Counted from the first letter of the stretch, positions 22,378 to 36,190 are shown. The stretch: 64,000 nucleotides of DNA from Henricia sp. BOLD:AAB3569 (GCA_037783545.1 JBBELK010000378.1:175250-239249); one strand, 5' to 3'. Notes: generated from the sequence alone by a model not told the origin. A program made the numbers and translations.

Positions 22378-24754
22378 CGGGAAATGGCAGAGAAATTTCA
22401 AAGTTTAGAAAAAACTGGGTTGAGGCTTCCTGACTGCTCTCACGCAAACCGTGGCTGTCTGTACACACCTCTTTGGGGTACTCCTGAGTTGTGCGCATGC
22501 TCAGTCATTCGGACTGTCGTTAACGCACCGCAGTTTGGCTCGGCAATTTGGTCAAAGTGTGGTCCAAACGTCGGCAAATTTGGAGGTCGAAAAATGTTCC
22601 GACGAACTTCAAATTTTGCATGCCCTAAACTCTCTATATTGCGCACTTGTCATATAAAATTGACAGACTTTCGCCGGGAAATGGCAGAGAAATTTCAAAG
22701 TTTAGAAAAAACTGGGTTGAGGCTTCCTGACTGCTCTCACGCAAACCGTGGCTGTCTGTACACACCTCTTTGGGGTACTCCTGAGTTGTGCGCATGCTCA
22801 GTCATTCGGACTGTCGTTAACGCACCGCAGTTTGGCTCGGCAATTTGGTCAAAGTGTGGTCCAAACGTCGGCAAATTTGGAGGTCGAAAAATGTTCCGAC
22901 GAACTTCAAATTTTGCATGCCCTAAACTCTCTATATTGCGCACTTGTCATAAAAAATTGACAGACTTTCGCCGGGAAATGGCAGAGAAATTTCAAAGTTT
23001 AGAAAAAACTGGGTTGAGGCTTCCTGACTGCTCTCACGCAAACCGTGGCTGTCTGTACACACCTCTTTGGGGTACTCCTGAGTTGTGCGCATGCTCAGTC
23101 ATTCGGACTGTCGTTAACGCACCGCAGTTTGGCTCGGCAATTTGGTCAAAGTGTGGTCCAAACGTCGGCAAATTTGGAGGTCGAAAAATGTTCCGACGAA
23201 CTTCAAATTTTGCATGCCCTAAACTCTCTATATTGCGCACTTGTCATAAAAAATTGACAGACTTTCGCCGGGAAATGGCAGAGAAATTTCAAAGTTTAGA
23301 AAAAACTGGGTTGAGGCTTCCTGACTGCTCTCACGCAAACCGTGGCTGTCTGTACACACCTCTTTGGGGTACTCCTGAGTTGTGCGCATGCTCAGTCTTC
23401 CGGACTGTCGTTAACGCACCGCAGTTTGGCTCGGCAATTTGGTCAAAGTGTGGTCCAAACGTCGGCAAATTTGGAGGTCGAAAAATGTTCCGACGAACTT
23501 CAAATTTTGCATGCCCTAAACTCTCTATATTGCGCACTTGTCATAAAAAATTGACAGACTTTCGCCGGGAAATGGCAGAGAAATTTCAAAGTTTAGAAAA
23601 AACTGGGTTGAGGCTTCCTGACTGCTCTCACGCAAACCGTGGCTGTCTGTACACACCTCTTTGGGGTACTCCTGAGTTGTGCGCATGCTCAGTCATTCGG
23701 ACTGTCGTTAACGCACCGCAGTTTGGCTCGGCAATTTGGTCAAAGTGTGGTCCAAACGTCGGAAAATTTGGAGGTCGAAAAATGTTCCGACGAACTTCAA
23801 ATTTTGCATGCCCTAAACTCTCTATATTGCGCACTTGTCATAACAAATTGACAGACTTTCGCCGGGAAATGGCAGAGAAATTTCAAAGTTTAGAAAAAAA
23901 CTGGGTTGAGGCTTCCTGACTGCTCTCACGCAAACCGTGGCTGTCTGTACACACCTCTTCGGGATACTCCTGAGTTGTGCGCATGCTCAGTCATTCGGAC
24001 TGTCGTTAACGCACCGCAGTTTGGCTCGGCAATTAGGTCAAAGTGTGGTCCAAACGTCGGCAAATTTAGAGGTCGAAAAATGTTCCGACGAACTTCAAAT
24101 TTTGCATGCCCTAAACTCTCTATATTGCGCACTTGTCATAAAAAATTGACAGACTTTCGCCGGGAAATGGCAGAGAAATTTCAAAGTTTAGAAAAAACTG
24201 GGTTGAGGCTTCCTGACTGCTCTCACGCAAACCGTGGCTGTCTGTACACACCTCTTTGGGGTACTCCTGAGTTGTGCGCATGCTCAGTCATTCGGACTGT
24301 CGTTAACGCACCGCAGTTTGGCTCGGCAATGTGGTCAAAGTGTGGTCCAAACGTCGGCAAATTTGGAGGTCGAAAAATGTTCCGACGAACTTCAAATTTT
24401 GCATGCCCTAAACTCTCTATATTGCGCACTTGTCATAAAAAATTGACAGACTTTCGCCGGGAAATGGCAGAGAAATTTCAAAGTTTAGAAAAAACTGGGT
24501 TGAGGCTTCCTGACTGCTCTCACGCAAACCGTGGCTGTCTGTACACACCTCTTTGGGGTACTCCTGAGTTGTGCGCATGCTCAGTCATTCGGACTGTCGT
24601 TAACGCACCGCAGTTTGGCTCGGCAATTTGGTCAAAGTGTGGTCCAAACGTCGGCAAATTTGGAGGTCGAAAAATGTTCCGACGAACTTTAAATTTTGCA
24701 TGCCCTAAACTCTCTATATTGCGCACTTGTCATAAAAAATTGACAGACTTTCGC
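22378..24754 (+). repeat. 8-monomer higher-order repeat, copy 2
   Basis: This block repeats ata, unmarked, unmarked, F, gga-N, RD, M-like, L at an offset of 2,376 bp. It is 1 bp longer because of an extra A near 23,895. Private to this copy are AAATTTAGAGGTC at 24,062-24,074 in the RD unit and CAATGTGGTC in the next unit. The first of these is found again, reverse-complemented, at about 49,101-49,113 and is one of the best markers that the right arm copies this stretch. Confidence 0.82.
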
Positions 24755-27700
24755 CGGGAAATGGCAGAGAAATTTCAAAGTTTAGAAAAAACTGGGTTGA
24801 GGCTTCCTGACTGCTCTCACGCAAACCGTGGCTGTCTGTACACACCTCTTTGGGGTACTCCTGAGTTGTGCGCATGCTCAGTCATTCGGACTGTCGTTAA
24901 CGCACCGCAGTTTGGCTCGGCAATTTGGTCAAAGTGTGGCAAATTTGGAGGTCGATAAATGTTCCGACGAACTTCAAATTTTGCATGCCCTAAACTCTCT
25001 ATATTGCGCACTTGTCATAAAAAATTGACAGACTTTCGCCGGGAAATGGCAGATAAATTTCAAAGTTTAGAAAAAACTGGGTTGAGGCTTCCTGACTGCT
25101 CTCACGCAAACCGTGGCTGTCTGTACACACCTCTTTGGGGTACTCCTGAGTTGTGCGCATGCTCAGTCATTCAGACTGTCGTTAACGCACCGCAGTTTGG
25201 CTCGGCAATTTGGTCAAAGTGTGGTCCAAACGTCGGCAAATTTGGAGGTCGAAAAATGTTCCGACGAACTTCAAATTTTGCATGCCCTAAACTCTCTATA
25301 TTGCGCACTTGTCATAAAAAATTGACAGACTTTCGCCGGGAAATGGCAGAGAAATTTCAAAGTTTAGAAAAAACTGGGTTGAGGCTTCCTGACTGCTCTC
25401 ACGCAAACCGTGGCTGTCTGTACACACCTCTTTGGGGTACTCCTGAGTTGTGCGCATGCTCAGTCATTCGGACTGTCGTTAACGCACCGCAGTTTGGCTC
25501 GGCAATTTGGTCAAAGTGTGGTCCAAACGTCGGCAAATTTGGAGGTCGAAAAATGTTCCGACGAACTTTAAATTTTGCATGCCCTAAACTCTCTATATTG
25601 CGCACTTGTCATAAAAAATTGACAGACTTTCGCCGGGAAATGGCAGAGAAATTTCAAAGTTTAGAAAAAACTGGGTTGAGGCTTCCTGACTGCTCTCACG
25701 CAAACCGTGGCTGTCTGTACACACCTCTTTGGGGTACTCCTGAGTTGTGCGCATGCTCAGTCATTCGGACTGTCGTTAACGCACCGCAGTTTGGCTCGGC
25801 AATTTGGTCAAAGTGTGGTCCAAACGTCGGCAAATTTGGAGGTCGAAAAATGTTCCGACGAACTTCAAATTGTGCATGCCCTAAACTCTCTATATTGCGC
25901 ACTTGTCATACAAAATTGACAGACTTTCGCCGGGAAATGGCAGAGAAATTTCAAAGTTTAGAAAAAACTGAGTTGAGGCTTCCTGACTGCTCTCACGCAA
26001 ACCGTGGCTGTCTGTACACACCTCTTTGGGGTACTCCTGAGTTGTGCGCATGCTCAGTCATTCGGACTGTCGTTAACGCACCGCAGTTTGGCTCGGCAAT
26101 TTAGTCAAAGTGTGGTCCAAACGTCGGAAAATTTGGAGGTCGAAAAATGTTCCGACGAACTTCAAATTTTGCATGCCCTAAACTCTCTATATTGCGCACT
26201 TGTCATAAAAAATTGACAGACTTTCGCCAGGAAATGGCAGAGAAATTTCAAAGTTTAGAAAAAACTGGGTTGAGGCTTCCTGACTGCTCTCACGCAAACC
26301 GTGGCTGTCTGTACACACCTCTTCGGGGTACTCCTGAGTTGTGCGCATGCTCAGTCATTCGGACTGTCGTTAACGCACCGCAGTTTGGCTCGGCAATTTG
26401 GTCAAAGTGTGGCAAATTTGGAGGTCGATAAATGTTCCGACGAACTTCAAATTTTGCATGCCCTAAACTCTCTATATTGCGCACTTGTCATAAAAAATTG
26501 ACAGACTTTCGCCGGGAAATGGCAGATAAATTTCAAAGTTTAGAAAAAACTGGGTTGAGGCTTCCTGACTGCTCTCACGCAAACCGTGGCTGTCTGTACA
26601 CACCTCTTTGGGGTACTCCTGAGTTGTGCGCATGCTCAGTCATTCAGACTGTCGTTAACGCACCGCAGTTTGGCTCGGCAATTTGGTCAAAGTGTGGTCC
26701 AAACGTCGGCAAATTTGGAGGTCGAAAAATGTTCCGACGAACTTCAAATTTTGCATGCCCTAAACTCTCTATATTGCGCACTTGTCATAAAAAATTGACA
26801 GACTTTCGCCGGGAAATGGCAGAGAAATTTCAAAGTTTAGAAAAAACTGGGTTGAGGCTTCCTGACTGCTCTCACGCAAACCGTGGCTGTCTGTACACAC
26901 CTCTTCGGGGTACTCCTGAGTTGTGCGCATGCTCAGTCATTCGGACTGTCGTTAACGCACCGCAGTTTGGCTCGGCAATTTGGTCAAAGTGTGGTCCAAA
27001 CGTCGGCAAATTTGGAGGTCGAAAAATGTTCCGACGAACTTCAAATTTTGCATGCCCTAAACTCTCTATATTGCGCACTTGTCATAAAAAATTGACAGAC
27101 TTTCGCCGGGAAATGGCAGAGAAATTTCAAAGTTTGAAAAAAACTGGGTTGAGGCTTCCTGACTGCTCTCACGCAAACCGTGGCTGTCTGTACACACCTC
27201 TTTGGGGTACTCCTGAGTTGTGCGCATGCTCAGTCATTCGGACTGTCGTTAACGCACCGCAGTTTGGCTCGGCAATTTGGTCAAAGAGTGGCAAATTTGG
27301 AGGTCGAAAAATGTTCCGACGAACTTCAAATTTTGCATGCCCTAAACTCTCTATATTGCGCACTTGTCATAAAAAATTGACAGACTTTCGCCGGGAAATG
27401 GCAGATAAATTTCAAAGTTTAGAAAAAACTGGGTTGAGGCTTCCTGACTGCTCTCACGCAAACCGTGGCTGTCTGTACACACCTCTTTGGGGTACTCCTG
27501 AGTTGTGCGCATGCTCAGTCATTCAGACTGTCGTTAACGCACCGCAGTTTGGCTCGGCAATTTGGTCAAAGTGTGGTCCAAACGTCGGCAAATTTGGGGG
27601 TCGAAAAATGTTCCGACGAACTTCAAATTTTGCATGCCCTAAACTCTCTATATTGCGCACTTGTCATAAAAAATTGACAGACTTTCGCCGGGAAATGGCA

Positions 27701-28567
27701 GAGAAATTTCAAAGTTTAGAAAAAACTGGGTTGAGGCTTCCTGACTGCTCTCACGCAAACCGTGGCTGTCTGTACACACCTCTTCGGGGTACTCCTGAGT
27801 TGTGCGCATGCTCAGTCATTCGGACTGTCGTTAACGCACCGCAGTTTGGCTCGGCAATTTGGTCAAAGTGTGGTCCAAACGTCAGCAAATTTGGAGGTCG
27901 AAAAATGTTCCGACGAACTTCAAATTTTGCATTGCCTAAACTCTCTATATTGCGCACTTGTCATAAAAAATTGACAGACTTTCGCCGGGAAATGGCAGAG
28001 AAATTTCAAAGTTTAGAAAAAACTGGGTTGAGGCTTCCTGACTGCTCTCACGCAAACCGTGGCTGTCTGTACACACCTCTTTGGGGTACTCCTGAGTTGT
28101 GCGCATGCTCAGTCATTCGGACTGTCGTTAACGCACCGCAGTTTGGCTCGGCAATTTGGTCAAAGTGTGGTCCAAACGTCGGCAAATTTGGAGGTCGAAA
28201 AATGTTCCGACGAACTTCAAATTTTGCATGCCCTAAACTCTCTATATTGCGCACTTGTCATAAAAAATTGACAGACTTTCGCCGGGAAATGGCAGAGAAA
28301 TTTCAAAGTTTAAAAAAAACTGGGTTGAGGCTTTCTGACTGCTCTCACGCAAACCGTGGCTGTCTGTACACACCTCTTTGGGGTACTCCTGAGTTGTGCG
28401 CATGCTCAGTCATTCGGACTGTCGTTAACGCACCGCAGTTTGGCTCGGCAATTTGGTCAAAGTGTGGCAAATTTGGAGGTCGAAAAATGTTCCGACGAAC
28501 TTCAAATTTTGCATGCCCTAAACTCTCTATATTGCGCACTTGTCATAAAAAATTGACAGACTTTCGC
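24755..28567 (+). repeat. 285-bp deletion monomers and mixed junction-side zone
   Basis: A 12-bp deletion joins GTGTGG (GAGTGG in the 27,107 unit) to CAAATTTGG in units at 24755-25039, 26228-26512, 27107-27391 and 28283-28567. The deleted segment ends in GG, as does the sequence before it, so slippage over a short direct repeat could have made it. Each 285-bp unit is followed by a Q monomer (ATTCAGACTG) whose start reads GCAGATAAATTT. Other variants confined to this zone are GTGCATGCC with CATACAAAA, TTTAGTCAAAG, and GCATTGCC. The spacing of the 285-bp units is irregular (1473, 879, 1176 bp), so the zone is less regular than the array to its left. The same deletion type continues in the noisy stretch at about 31,135, 32,615, 33,800 and 34,685. 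Confidence 0.88.
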
Positions 28568-29125
28568 CGGGAAATGGCAGATAAATTTCAAAGTTTAGAA
28601 AAAACTGGGTTGAGGCTTCCTGACTGCTCTCACGCAAACCGTGGCTGTCTGTACACACCTCTTTGGGGTACTCCTGAGTTGTGCGCATGCTCAGTCATTC
28701 AGACTGTCGTTAACGCACCGCAGTTTGGCTCGGCAATTTGGTCAAAGTGTGGTCCAAACGTCGGCAAATTTGGAGGTCGAAAAATGTTCCGACGAACTTC
28801 AAATTTTGCATGCCCTAAACTCTCTATATTGCGCACTTGTCATAACAAATTGACAGACTTTCGCCAGGAAATGGCAGAGAAATTTCAAAGTTTAGAAAAA
28901 ACTGGGTTGAGGCTTCCTGACTGCTCTCACGCAAACCGTGGCTGTCTGTACACACCTCTTCGGGGTACTCCTGAGTTGTGCGCATGCTCAGTCATTCGGA
29001 CTGTCGTTAACGCACCGCAGTTTGGCTCGGCAATTTGGTCAAAGTGTGGTCCAAACGTCAGCAAATTTGGAGGTCGAAAAATGTTCCGACGAACTTCAAA
29101 TTTTGCATTGCCTAAACTCTCTATA

Positions 29126-32100
29126 TGCGCACTTGTCATAAAAAATTGACAGACTTTCGCCGGGAATGGCAGAGAAATTTCAAAGTTTAGAAAAAACTGG
29201 GTTGAGGCTTCCTGACTGCTCTCACGCAAACCGTGGCTGTCTGTACACACCTCTTTGGGGTACTCCTGAGTTGTGCGCATGCTCAGTCATTCGGACTGTC
29301 GTTAACGCACCGCAGTTTGGCTCGGCAATTTGGTCAAAGTGTGGGTCCAAACGTCGGCAAATTTGGAGGTCGAAAAATGTTCCGACGAACTTCAAATTGT
29401 GCATGCCCTAAACTCTCTATATTGCGCACTTGTCATAACAAATTACAGACTTTCGCCGGGAAATGGCAGAGAAATTTTCAAAGTTTAGAAAAAACTGGGT
29501 TGAGGCTTCCTGACTGCTCTCACGCAAACCGTGGCTGTCTGTACACACCTCTTTGGGGTACTCCTGAGTTGTGGCGCATGCTCAGTCATTCGGACTGTCG
29601 TTAACGGCACCGCAGTTTGGCTCGGCAATTTAGTCAAAGTGTGGTCCAAACGTCGGAAAATTTGGGAGGTCGAAAAATGTTCCGACGAACTTCAAATTTT
29701 GCATGCCCTATACTCTCTATATTGCGCCCTTGTTCATAAAAAATTGACAGACTTTCGCCGGGAAATGGCAGAGAAATTTCAAAGTTTAGAAAAAACTGGG
29801 TTGAGGCTTCCTGACTGCTCTCACGCAAACCGTGGCTGTCTGTACACACCTCTTTGGGGTACTCCTGAGTTGTGCGCATGCTCAGTCATTCGGACTGTCG
29901 TTAACGCACCGCAGTTTGGCTCGGCAATTTGGTCAAAGTGTGGTCCAAGACGTCGGCAAATTTGGAGGTCGAAAAATGTTCCGACGAACTTCAAATTTTG
30001 CATGCCCTAAACTCTCTATATTGCGCACTTTGTCATAAAAAATTGACAGACTTTCGCCGGGAAATGGCAGAGAAATTTCAAAGTTTAGAAAAAACTGGTT
30101 GAGGCTTCCTGACTGCTCTCACGCAAACCGTGGCTGTCTGTACACACCTCTTTGGGGTACTCCTGAGTTGTGCGCATGCTCAGTCATTCGACTGTCGTTA
30201 ACGCACCGCAGTTTGGCTCGGCAATTTGGTCAAAGTGTGGTCCAAACGTCGGCAAATTTGGAGGTCGAAAAATGTTCCGACGAACTTCAAATTGGGTGCA
30301 TGCCCTAAACTCTCTATATTTGCGCACGTTGTCATACAAAATTGACAGACTTTCGCCGGAAAATGGCAGAGAAATTTCAAAGTTTAGAAAAAACTGGTTG
30401 AGGCTTCCTGACTGCTCTCACGCAAACCGTGGCTGTCTGTACACACCTCTTTGGGGTACTCTGAGTTGTGCGCATGCTCAGTCATTCAACTGTCGTTAAC
30501 GCACCGGCAGTTTGGCTCGGCAATTTGGTCAAAGTGTGGTCCAAACGTCGGCAAATTTGGAGGTCGAAAAATGTTCCGACGAACTTCAAATTTGCATGCC
30601 CTAAACTCCTCTATATTGCGCACTTTGTCATAAAAAATTGACAGACTTTCGCCGGGAAATGGCAGAGAAATTTCAAAGTTTAGAAAAAAACTGGGTTGAG
30701 GCGTCCTGACTGCTCTCACGCAAACCGTGGCTGTCTGTACACACCTCTTCGGGGTAACTCCTGAGTTGTGCGCATGCTCAGTCATTCGGACTGTCGTTAA
30801 CGCACCGCAGTTTGGCTCGGCAATTTGGTCAAAGTGTGGTCCAAACGTCGGCAAATTTGGAGGTCGAAAAATATTCCGACGAACTTCAATTTTGCATGCC
30901 CTAAACTCTCTATATTGCGCACTTTGTCATAAAAAATTGACAGACTTTCGCCGGGAAATGGCAGAGAAATTTCAAAGTTTAGAAAAAACTGGGTTGAGGC
31001 TTCCTGACTGCTCTCACGCAAACCGTGGGCTGTCTGTACACACCTCTTGGGGTACTCCTGAGTTGTGCGCATGCTCAGGTCATTCGGACTGTCGTTAACG
31101 CACCCGCAGTTGGCTCGGCAATTTGGTCAAAGTGTGGCAAATTTGGAGGTCGAAAAAATGTTCCGACGAACTTCAAATTTTGCATGCCCTAAAACTCTCT
31201 ATATTGCGCACTTGTCATAAAAAATTGACAGACTTTCGCCGGGAAATGGCAGATAAATTTCAAAGTTTAGAAAAAACTGGGTTGAGGCTTCCTGACTGCT
31301 CTCACGCAAACCGTGGCTGTCTGTACACACCTCTTTGGGGGTACTCCTGAGTTGTGCGCATGCTCAGGTCATTCAGACTGTCGTTAACGCACCGCAGTTT
31401 GGCTCGGCAATTTGGTCAAAGTGTGGTCCAAACGTCGGCAAATTTGGAGGTCGAAAAATGTTCCGACGAACTTCAAATTTTGCATGCCCTAGAACTCTCT
31501 ATATTGCGCACGATTGTCATAAAAAATTGACAGACTTTCGCCGGGAAATGGCAGAGAAATTTCAAAGTTTAGAAAAAACTGGGTTGAGCTTCCTGACTGC
31601 TCTCACGCAAACCGTGGCTGTCTGTACACACCTCTTCGGGGTACTCCTGAGTTGTGCGCATGCTCAGTCATTCGGACTGTCGTTAACGCACCGCAGTTTG
31701 GCTCGGCAATTTGGGTCAAAGTGTGGTCCAAACGTCGGCAAATTTGGAGGTCGAAAAATATTCCGACGAACTTCAAATTTTGCATGCCTAAACTCTCTAT
31801 ATTGCGCACTTGTCATAAAAAATTGGACAGACTTTCGCCGGGAAATGGCAGAGAAATTTCAAAGTTTAGAAAAAACTGGGTTGAGGCGTCCTGACTGCTC
31901 TCACGCAAACCGTGGCTGTCTGTACACACCTCTTTGGGGTACTCCTGAGTTGTGCGCATGCTCAGTCATTCGGACTGTCGTTAACGCACCGCAGTTGGCT
32001 CGGCAATTTGGTCAAAGTGTGGTCCAAACGTCGGCAAATTTGGAGGTCGAAAAATGTTCCGACGAACTTCAAATTTTGCATGCCCTAAACTCTCTATATT

Positions 32101-35100
32101 GCGCACTTGTCATAAAAAATTGACAGACTTTCGCCGGAAATGGCAGAGAAATTTCAAAGTTTAGAAAAAACTGGGTTGAGGCTTCCTGACTGCTCTCACG
32201 CAAACCGTGGCTGTCTGTACAACACCTCTTTGGGTACTCCTGAGTTGTGCGCATGCTCAGTCATTCGGACTGTCGTTAACGCACCGCAGTTTGGCTCGCA
32301 ATTTGGTCAAAGTGTGTCCAAACGTCGGCAAATTTGGAGGTCGAAAAATGTTCCGACGAACTTCAAATTGTGCATGCCCTAAACTCTCTATATTGCGCAC
32401 TTGTCATACAAAATTGACAGACTTTCGCCGGAAAATGGCAGATGAAATTTCAAAGTTTAGAAAAAACTGGGTTGAGGCTTCCTGACTGCTCTCACGCAAA
32501 CCGTGGCTGTCTGTACACACCTCTTTGGGGGTACTCCTGAGTTGTGCCGCATGCTCAGTCATTCGGACTGTCGTTAACGCACCGCAGTTTGGCTCGGCAA
32601 TTTGGTCAAAGTGTGGCAAATTTGGAGGTCGAAAAATGTTCCGACGAACTTCAAATTTTGCATGCCCTAAACTCTCTATATTGCGCACTTGTCATAAAAA
32701 ATTGACAGACTTTCGCCGGGAAATGGCAGATAAATTTCAAAGTTTAGAAAAAACTGGGTTGAGGCTTCCTGACTGCTCTCACGGCAAACCGTGGCTGTCT
32801 GTACACACCTCTTCGGGGTACTCCTGAGTTGTGCGCATGCTCAGTCATTCGGACTGTCGTTAACGCACCGCAGTTTGGCTCGGCAATTTGGTCAAAGTGT
32901 GGTCCAAACGTCGGCAAATTTGGAGGTCGAAAAATGTTTCCGACGAACTTCAAATTTTGCATGCCCTAAACTCTCTATATTGCGCACTTGTCATAAAAAA
33001 TTGACAGACTTTCGCCGGGGAAATGGCAGAGAAATTTCAAAGTTTAGAAAAACTGGGTTGAGGCTTCCTGACTGCTCTCACAGCAAACCGTGGCTGTCTG
33101 TACACACCCTCTTTGGGGTACTCCTGAGTTGTGCGCATGCTCAGTCATTCGGACTGTGTCGTTAACGCACCGCAGTTTGGCTCGGCAATTTGGTCAAAGT
33201 GTGGTCCAAAACGTCGGCAAATTTGGAGGTCGAAAAATGTTCCGACGAACTTCAAATTGTGCATGCCCTAAACTCTCTATATTGCGCACTTGTCATACAA
33301 AATTGACAGACTTTCGCCGGGAAATGGCAGAGAAATTTTCAAAGTTTAGAAAAAACTGGGTTGAGGCTTCCTGACTGCTCTCACGCAAAACCGTGGCTGT
33401 CTGTACACACCTCTTTGGGGTACTCCTGAGTTGTGCGCATGCTCAGTCATTCGGACTGTCGTTAACGCACCGCAGTTTGGCTCGGCAATTTAGTCAAAGT
33501 GTGGTCCAAACGTCGGAAAATTTGGAGGTCGAAAAATGTTCCGACGAACTTCAAATTTGCATGCCTAAACTCTCTATATTGCGCCCTTGTCATAAAAAAT
33601 TGACAGACTTTCGCCGGGAAATGGCAGATAAATTTCAAAGTTTAGAAAAAACTGGGTTGAGGGCTTCCTGACTGCTCTCAACGCAAACCGTGGCTGTCTG
33701 TACACACCTCTTTGGGGTACTCCTGAGTTGTGGCGCATGCTCAGTCATTCGACTGTCGTTAACGCACCGCAGTTTGGCTCGGCAATTTGGTCAAAGTGTG
33801 GCAAATTTGGAGGTCGAAAAATGTTCCGACGACTTCAAATTTTGCATGCCCTAAACTCTCTATATTGCGCACTGTGTCATAAAAAAATTGACAGACTTTC
33901 GCCGGAAATGGCAGATAAATTTCAAAGTTTAGAAAAAACTGGGTTGAGGCTTCCTGACTGCTCTCACGCAAACCGTGGCTGTCTGTACACACCTCTTTGG
34001 GGTACTCCTGAGTTGTGCGCATGCTCAGTCATTCAGACTGTCGTTAACGCACCGCAGTTTTGGCTCGGCAATTTGGTCAAAGTGTGGTCCAAACGTCGGC
34101 AAATTTGGAGGTCGAAAAATGTTCCGACGAACTTCAAATTTTGCATGCCCTAAACTCTCTATATTGCGCACTTGTCATAAAAAATTGACAGACTTCGCCG
34201 GGAAATGGCAGAAGAAATTTTCAAAGTTAGAAAAAACTGGGTTGAGGCTTCCTGACTGCTCTCACGCAAACCGTGGCTGTCTGTATACACCTCTTTGGGG
34301 TACTCCTGAGTTTGTGCGCATTGCTCAGTCATTCGGACTGGTTCGTTTAACGCACCGCAGTTTGGCTCGGCAATTTGGTCAAAGTGTGGTCCAAAACGTC
34401 GGCAAATTTGGAGGTCGAAAAATGTTCCGACGAACTTCAATTTTGCAGTGCCTAAACTCTCTATATTGCGCACGTTGTCATAAAAAATTGACAGACTTTC
34501 GCCGGGAAATGGCAGAGAAATTTCAAAGTTTAGAAAAAACTGGGTTGAGGCTTCCTGACTGCTCTCACGCAAACCGTGGATGTCTGTACACACCTCTTTG
34601 GGGTACTCCTGAGTTGTGCGCATGCTCAGTCATTCGGACTGTCGTTAACGCACCGCAGTTTGGCTCGGCAATTTGTCAAAGTGTGGCAAATTTGGAGGTC
34701 GAAAAATGTTCCGACGACTTCAAATTTTGCATGCCCTAAACTCTCTATATTGCGCACTTTGTCATAAAAAATTGACTAGACTTTCGCCGGAAATGGCAGA
34801 GAAATTTCAAAGTTTAGAAAAAAACTGGGTTGAGGCTTCCTGACTGCTTCTCACGCAAACCGTGGCTGTCTGTACACACCTCTTCGGGGGTACTCCTGAG
34901 TTGTGCGCATGCTCAGTCATTCGGACTGTCGTTAACGCACCGCAGTTTGGCTCGGCAATTTGGTCAAAGTGTGGTCCAAACGTCGGGCTAATTTGGAGTC
35001 GAAAAATGTTCCGACGAACTTCAAATTTTGCATGCCCTAAACTCTCTATATTGCGCACTTGTCAATAAAAAGATTGACAGACTTTCGCCGGGAAATGGCA

Positions 35101-35842
35101 GAGAAATTTCAAAGTTAGAAAAACTGGGTTGAGGCTTCTGACTGCTCTCACGCAAACCGTGGCTGTCTGTACACACCTCTTTGGGGGTACTCCTGAGTTG
35201 TGCGCATGCTCAGTCATTCGGACTGTCGTTAACGCACCGCAGTTTGGCTCGGCAATTTGGTCAAAGTGTGGTCCAAACGTCGGCAAATTTGGAGGTCGAA
35301 AAATGTTCCGACGAACTTCAATTGTGCATGCCCTAAACTCTCTATATTGCGCACCTTGTCATACAAAATTGACAGACTTTCGCCGGGAAATGGCAGAGAA
35401 ATTTCAAAGTTTAGAAAAAACTGGGTTGAGGCTTCCTGACTGCTCTCACGCAAAACCGTGGCTGTCTGTACACACCTCTTTGGGGTACTCCTGAGTTGTG
35501 CGCATGCTCAGTCATTCGGGACTGTCGTTAACGCACCGCAGTTTGGCCTCGGCAATTTAGTCAAAGTGTGGTCCAAACGTCGGAAAATTTGGAGGTCGAA
35601 AAATGTTCCGACGAACTTCAAATTTTGCATGCCCTAAACTCTCTATATTGCGCCCTTGTCATAAAAAATTGACAGACTTTCGCCGGGAAATGGCAGATAA
35701 ATTTCAAAGTTTAGAAAAAACTGGGTTGAGGCTTCCTGACTGCTCTCACGCAAACCGTGGCTGTCTGTACACACCTCTTTGGGGTACACCTGAGTTGTGC
35801 GCATGCTCAGTCATTCGACTGTCGTTAACGCACCGCAGTTTG
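29126..35842 (+). repeat. Satellite with dense single-base indels
   Basis: The first clear indel is a missing T in CTCTATATGCGC at about 29,126, after which nearly every monomer has several one-base gains or losses, often in homopolymers (for example CGGGAATGG near 29,163 and GTGTGGGTCC near 29,340). The monomer order and real substitution markers still continue the pattern of 24.8-29.1 kb. Most of these indels are absent from the mirror copy at 37,353-44,070, so they are best read as uncorrected sequencing errors and not biological divergence. Private substitutions such as GTGGATGTC (34,580) and TGTATACACC (34,286) do appear in the mirror copy and are real. Confidence 0.85.
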
Positions 35843-36190
35843 AGGCGGTCGGGTTGGCGTACGGGTTCTTTCGTCGCTGGCCTGTGATGACCGCTTTCCA
35901 AAGGACTACCCTTGCACATAGGTAGTTTGGAGGAGTTTTTCGCGGAATCCCGTGATGTCCTGGAACGTTGCTCAATGATGGAGTGACCAGTACGTACGTC
36001 ACGGGGAACGCCGATACAATTTTGGAACACGATTGGGATCCGAGTCCTGCGGTCTTGATTCTTCCAGACCTGGACTGGTGACGATTGTGGTTTTATGAGG
36101 ATGTACCTGTGGTGCTTCTCGAAGGATATGACCTGTTACTCGGACACGATCGACCAAGATTGGTGATGATTGTGATGGAGAATACTCGCC

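Larger units (their letters stand above)
1..35842 (+). repeat. 297-bp satellite array, left arm
   Basis: This is a head-to-tail tandem array of roughly 120 copies of one 297-bp monomer. It enters the window already inside the array and ends inside a monomer at 35,842, where non-satellite DNA begins. Consecutive monomers differ by only a few substitutions, and in 1-29,125 the 297-bp spacing is kept exactly apart from two recurrent deletion types (272 and 285 bp) and a few extra adenines in the A-run after TGTCAT (near 4,954, 6,414, 10,797 and 12,260) or near 23,895. Landmarks in each unit are one GTTAAC, two GCATGC, and the imperfect dyad GTTCCGACGAAC. Such homogeneity plus higher-order order is typical of satellites evolving by unequal exchange or amplification. 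I do not recognise the family. No function is shown by the sequence; a centromeric, pericentromeric or subtelomeric location is possible but not visible here. Confidence 0.97.

Noticed and set aside
1..35842. CRISPR array
   Set aside because: The repeats are 297 bp, directly abutting, with no unique spacers.
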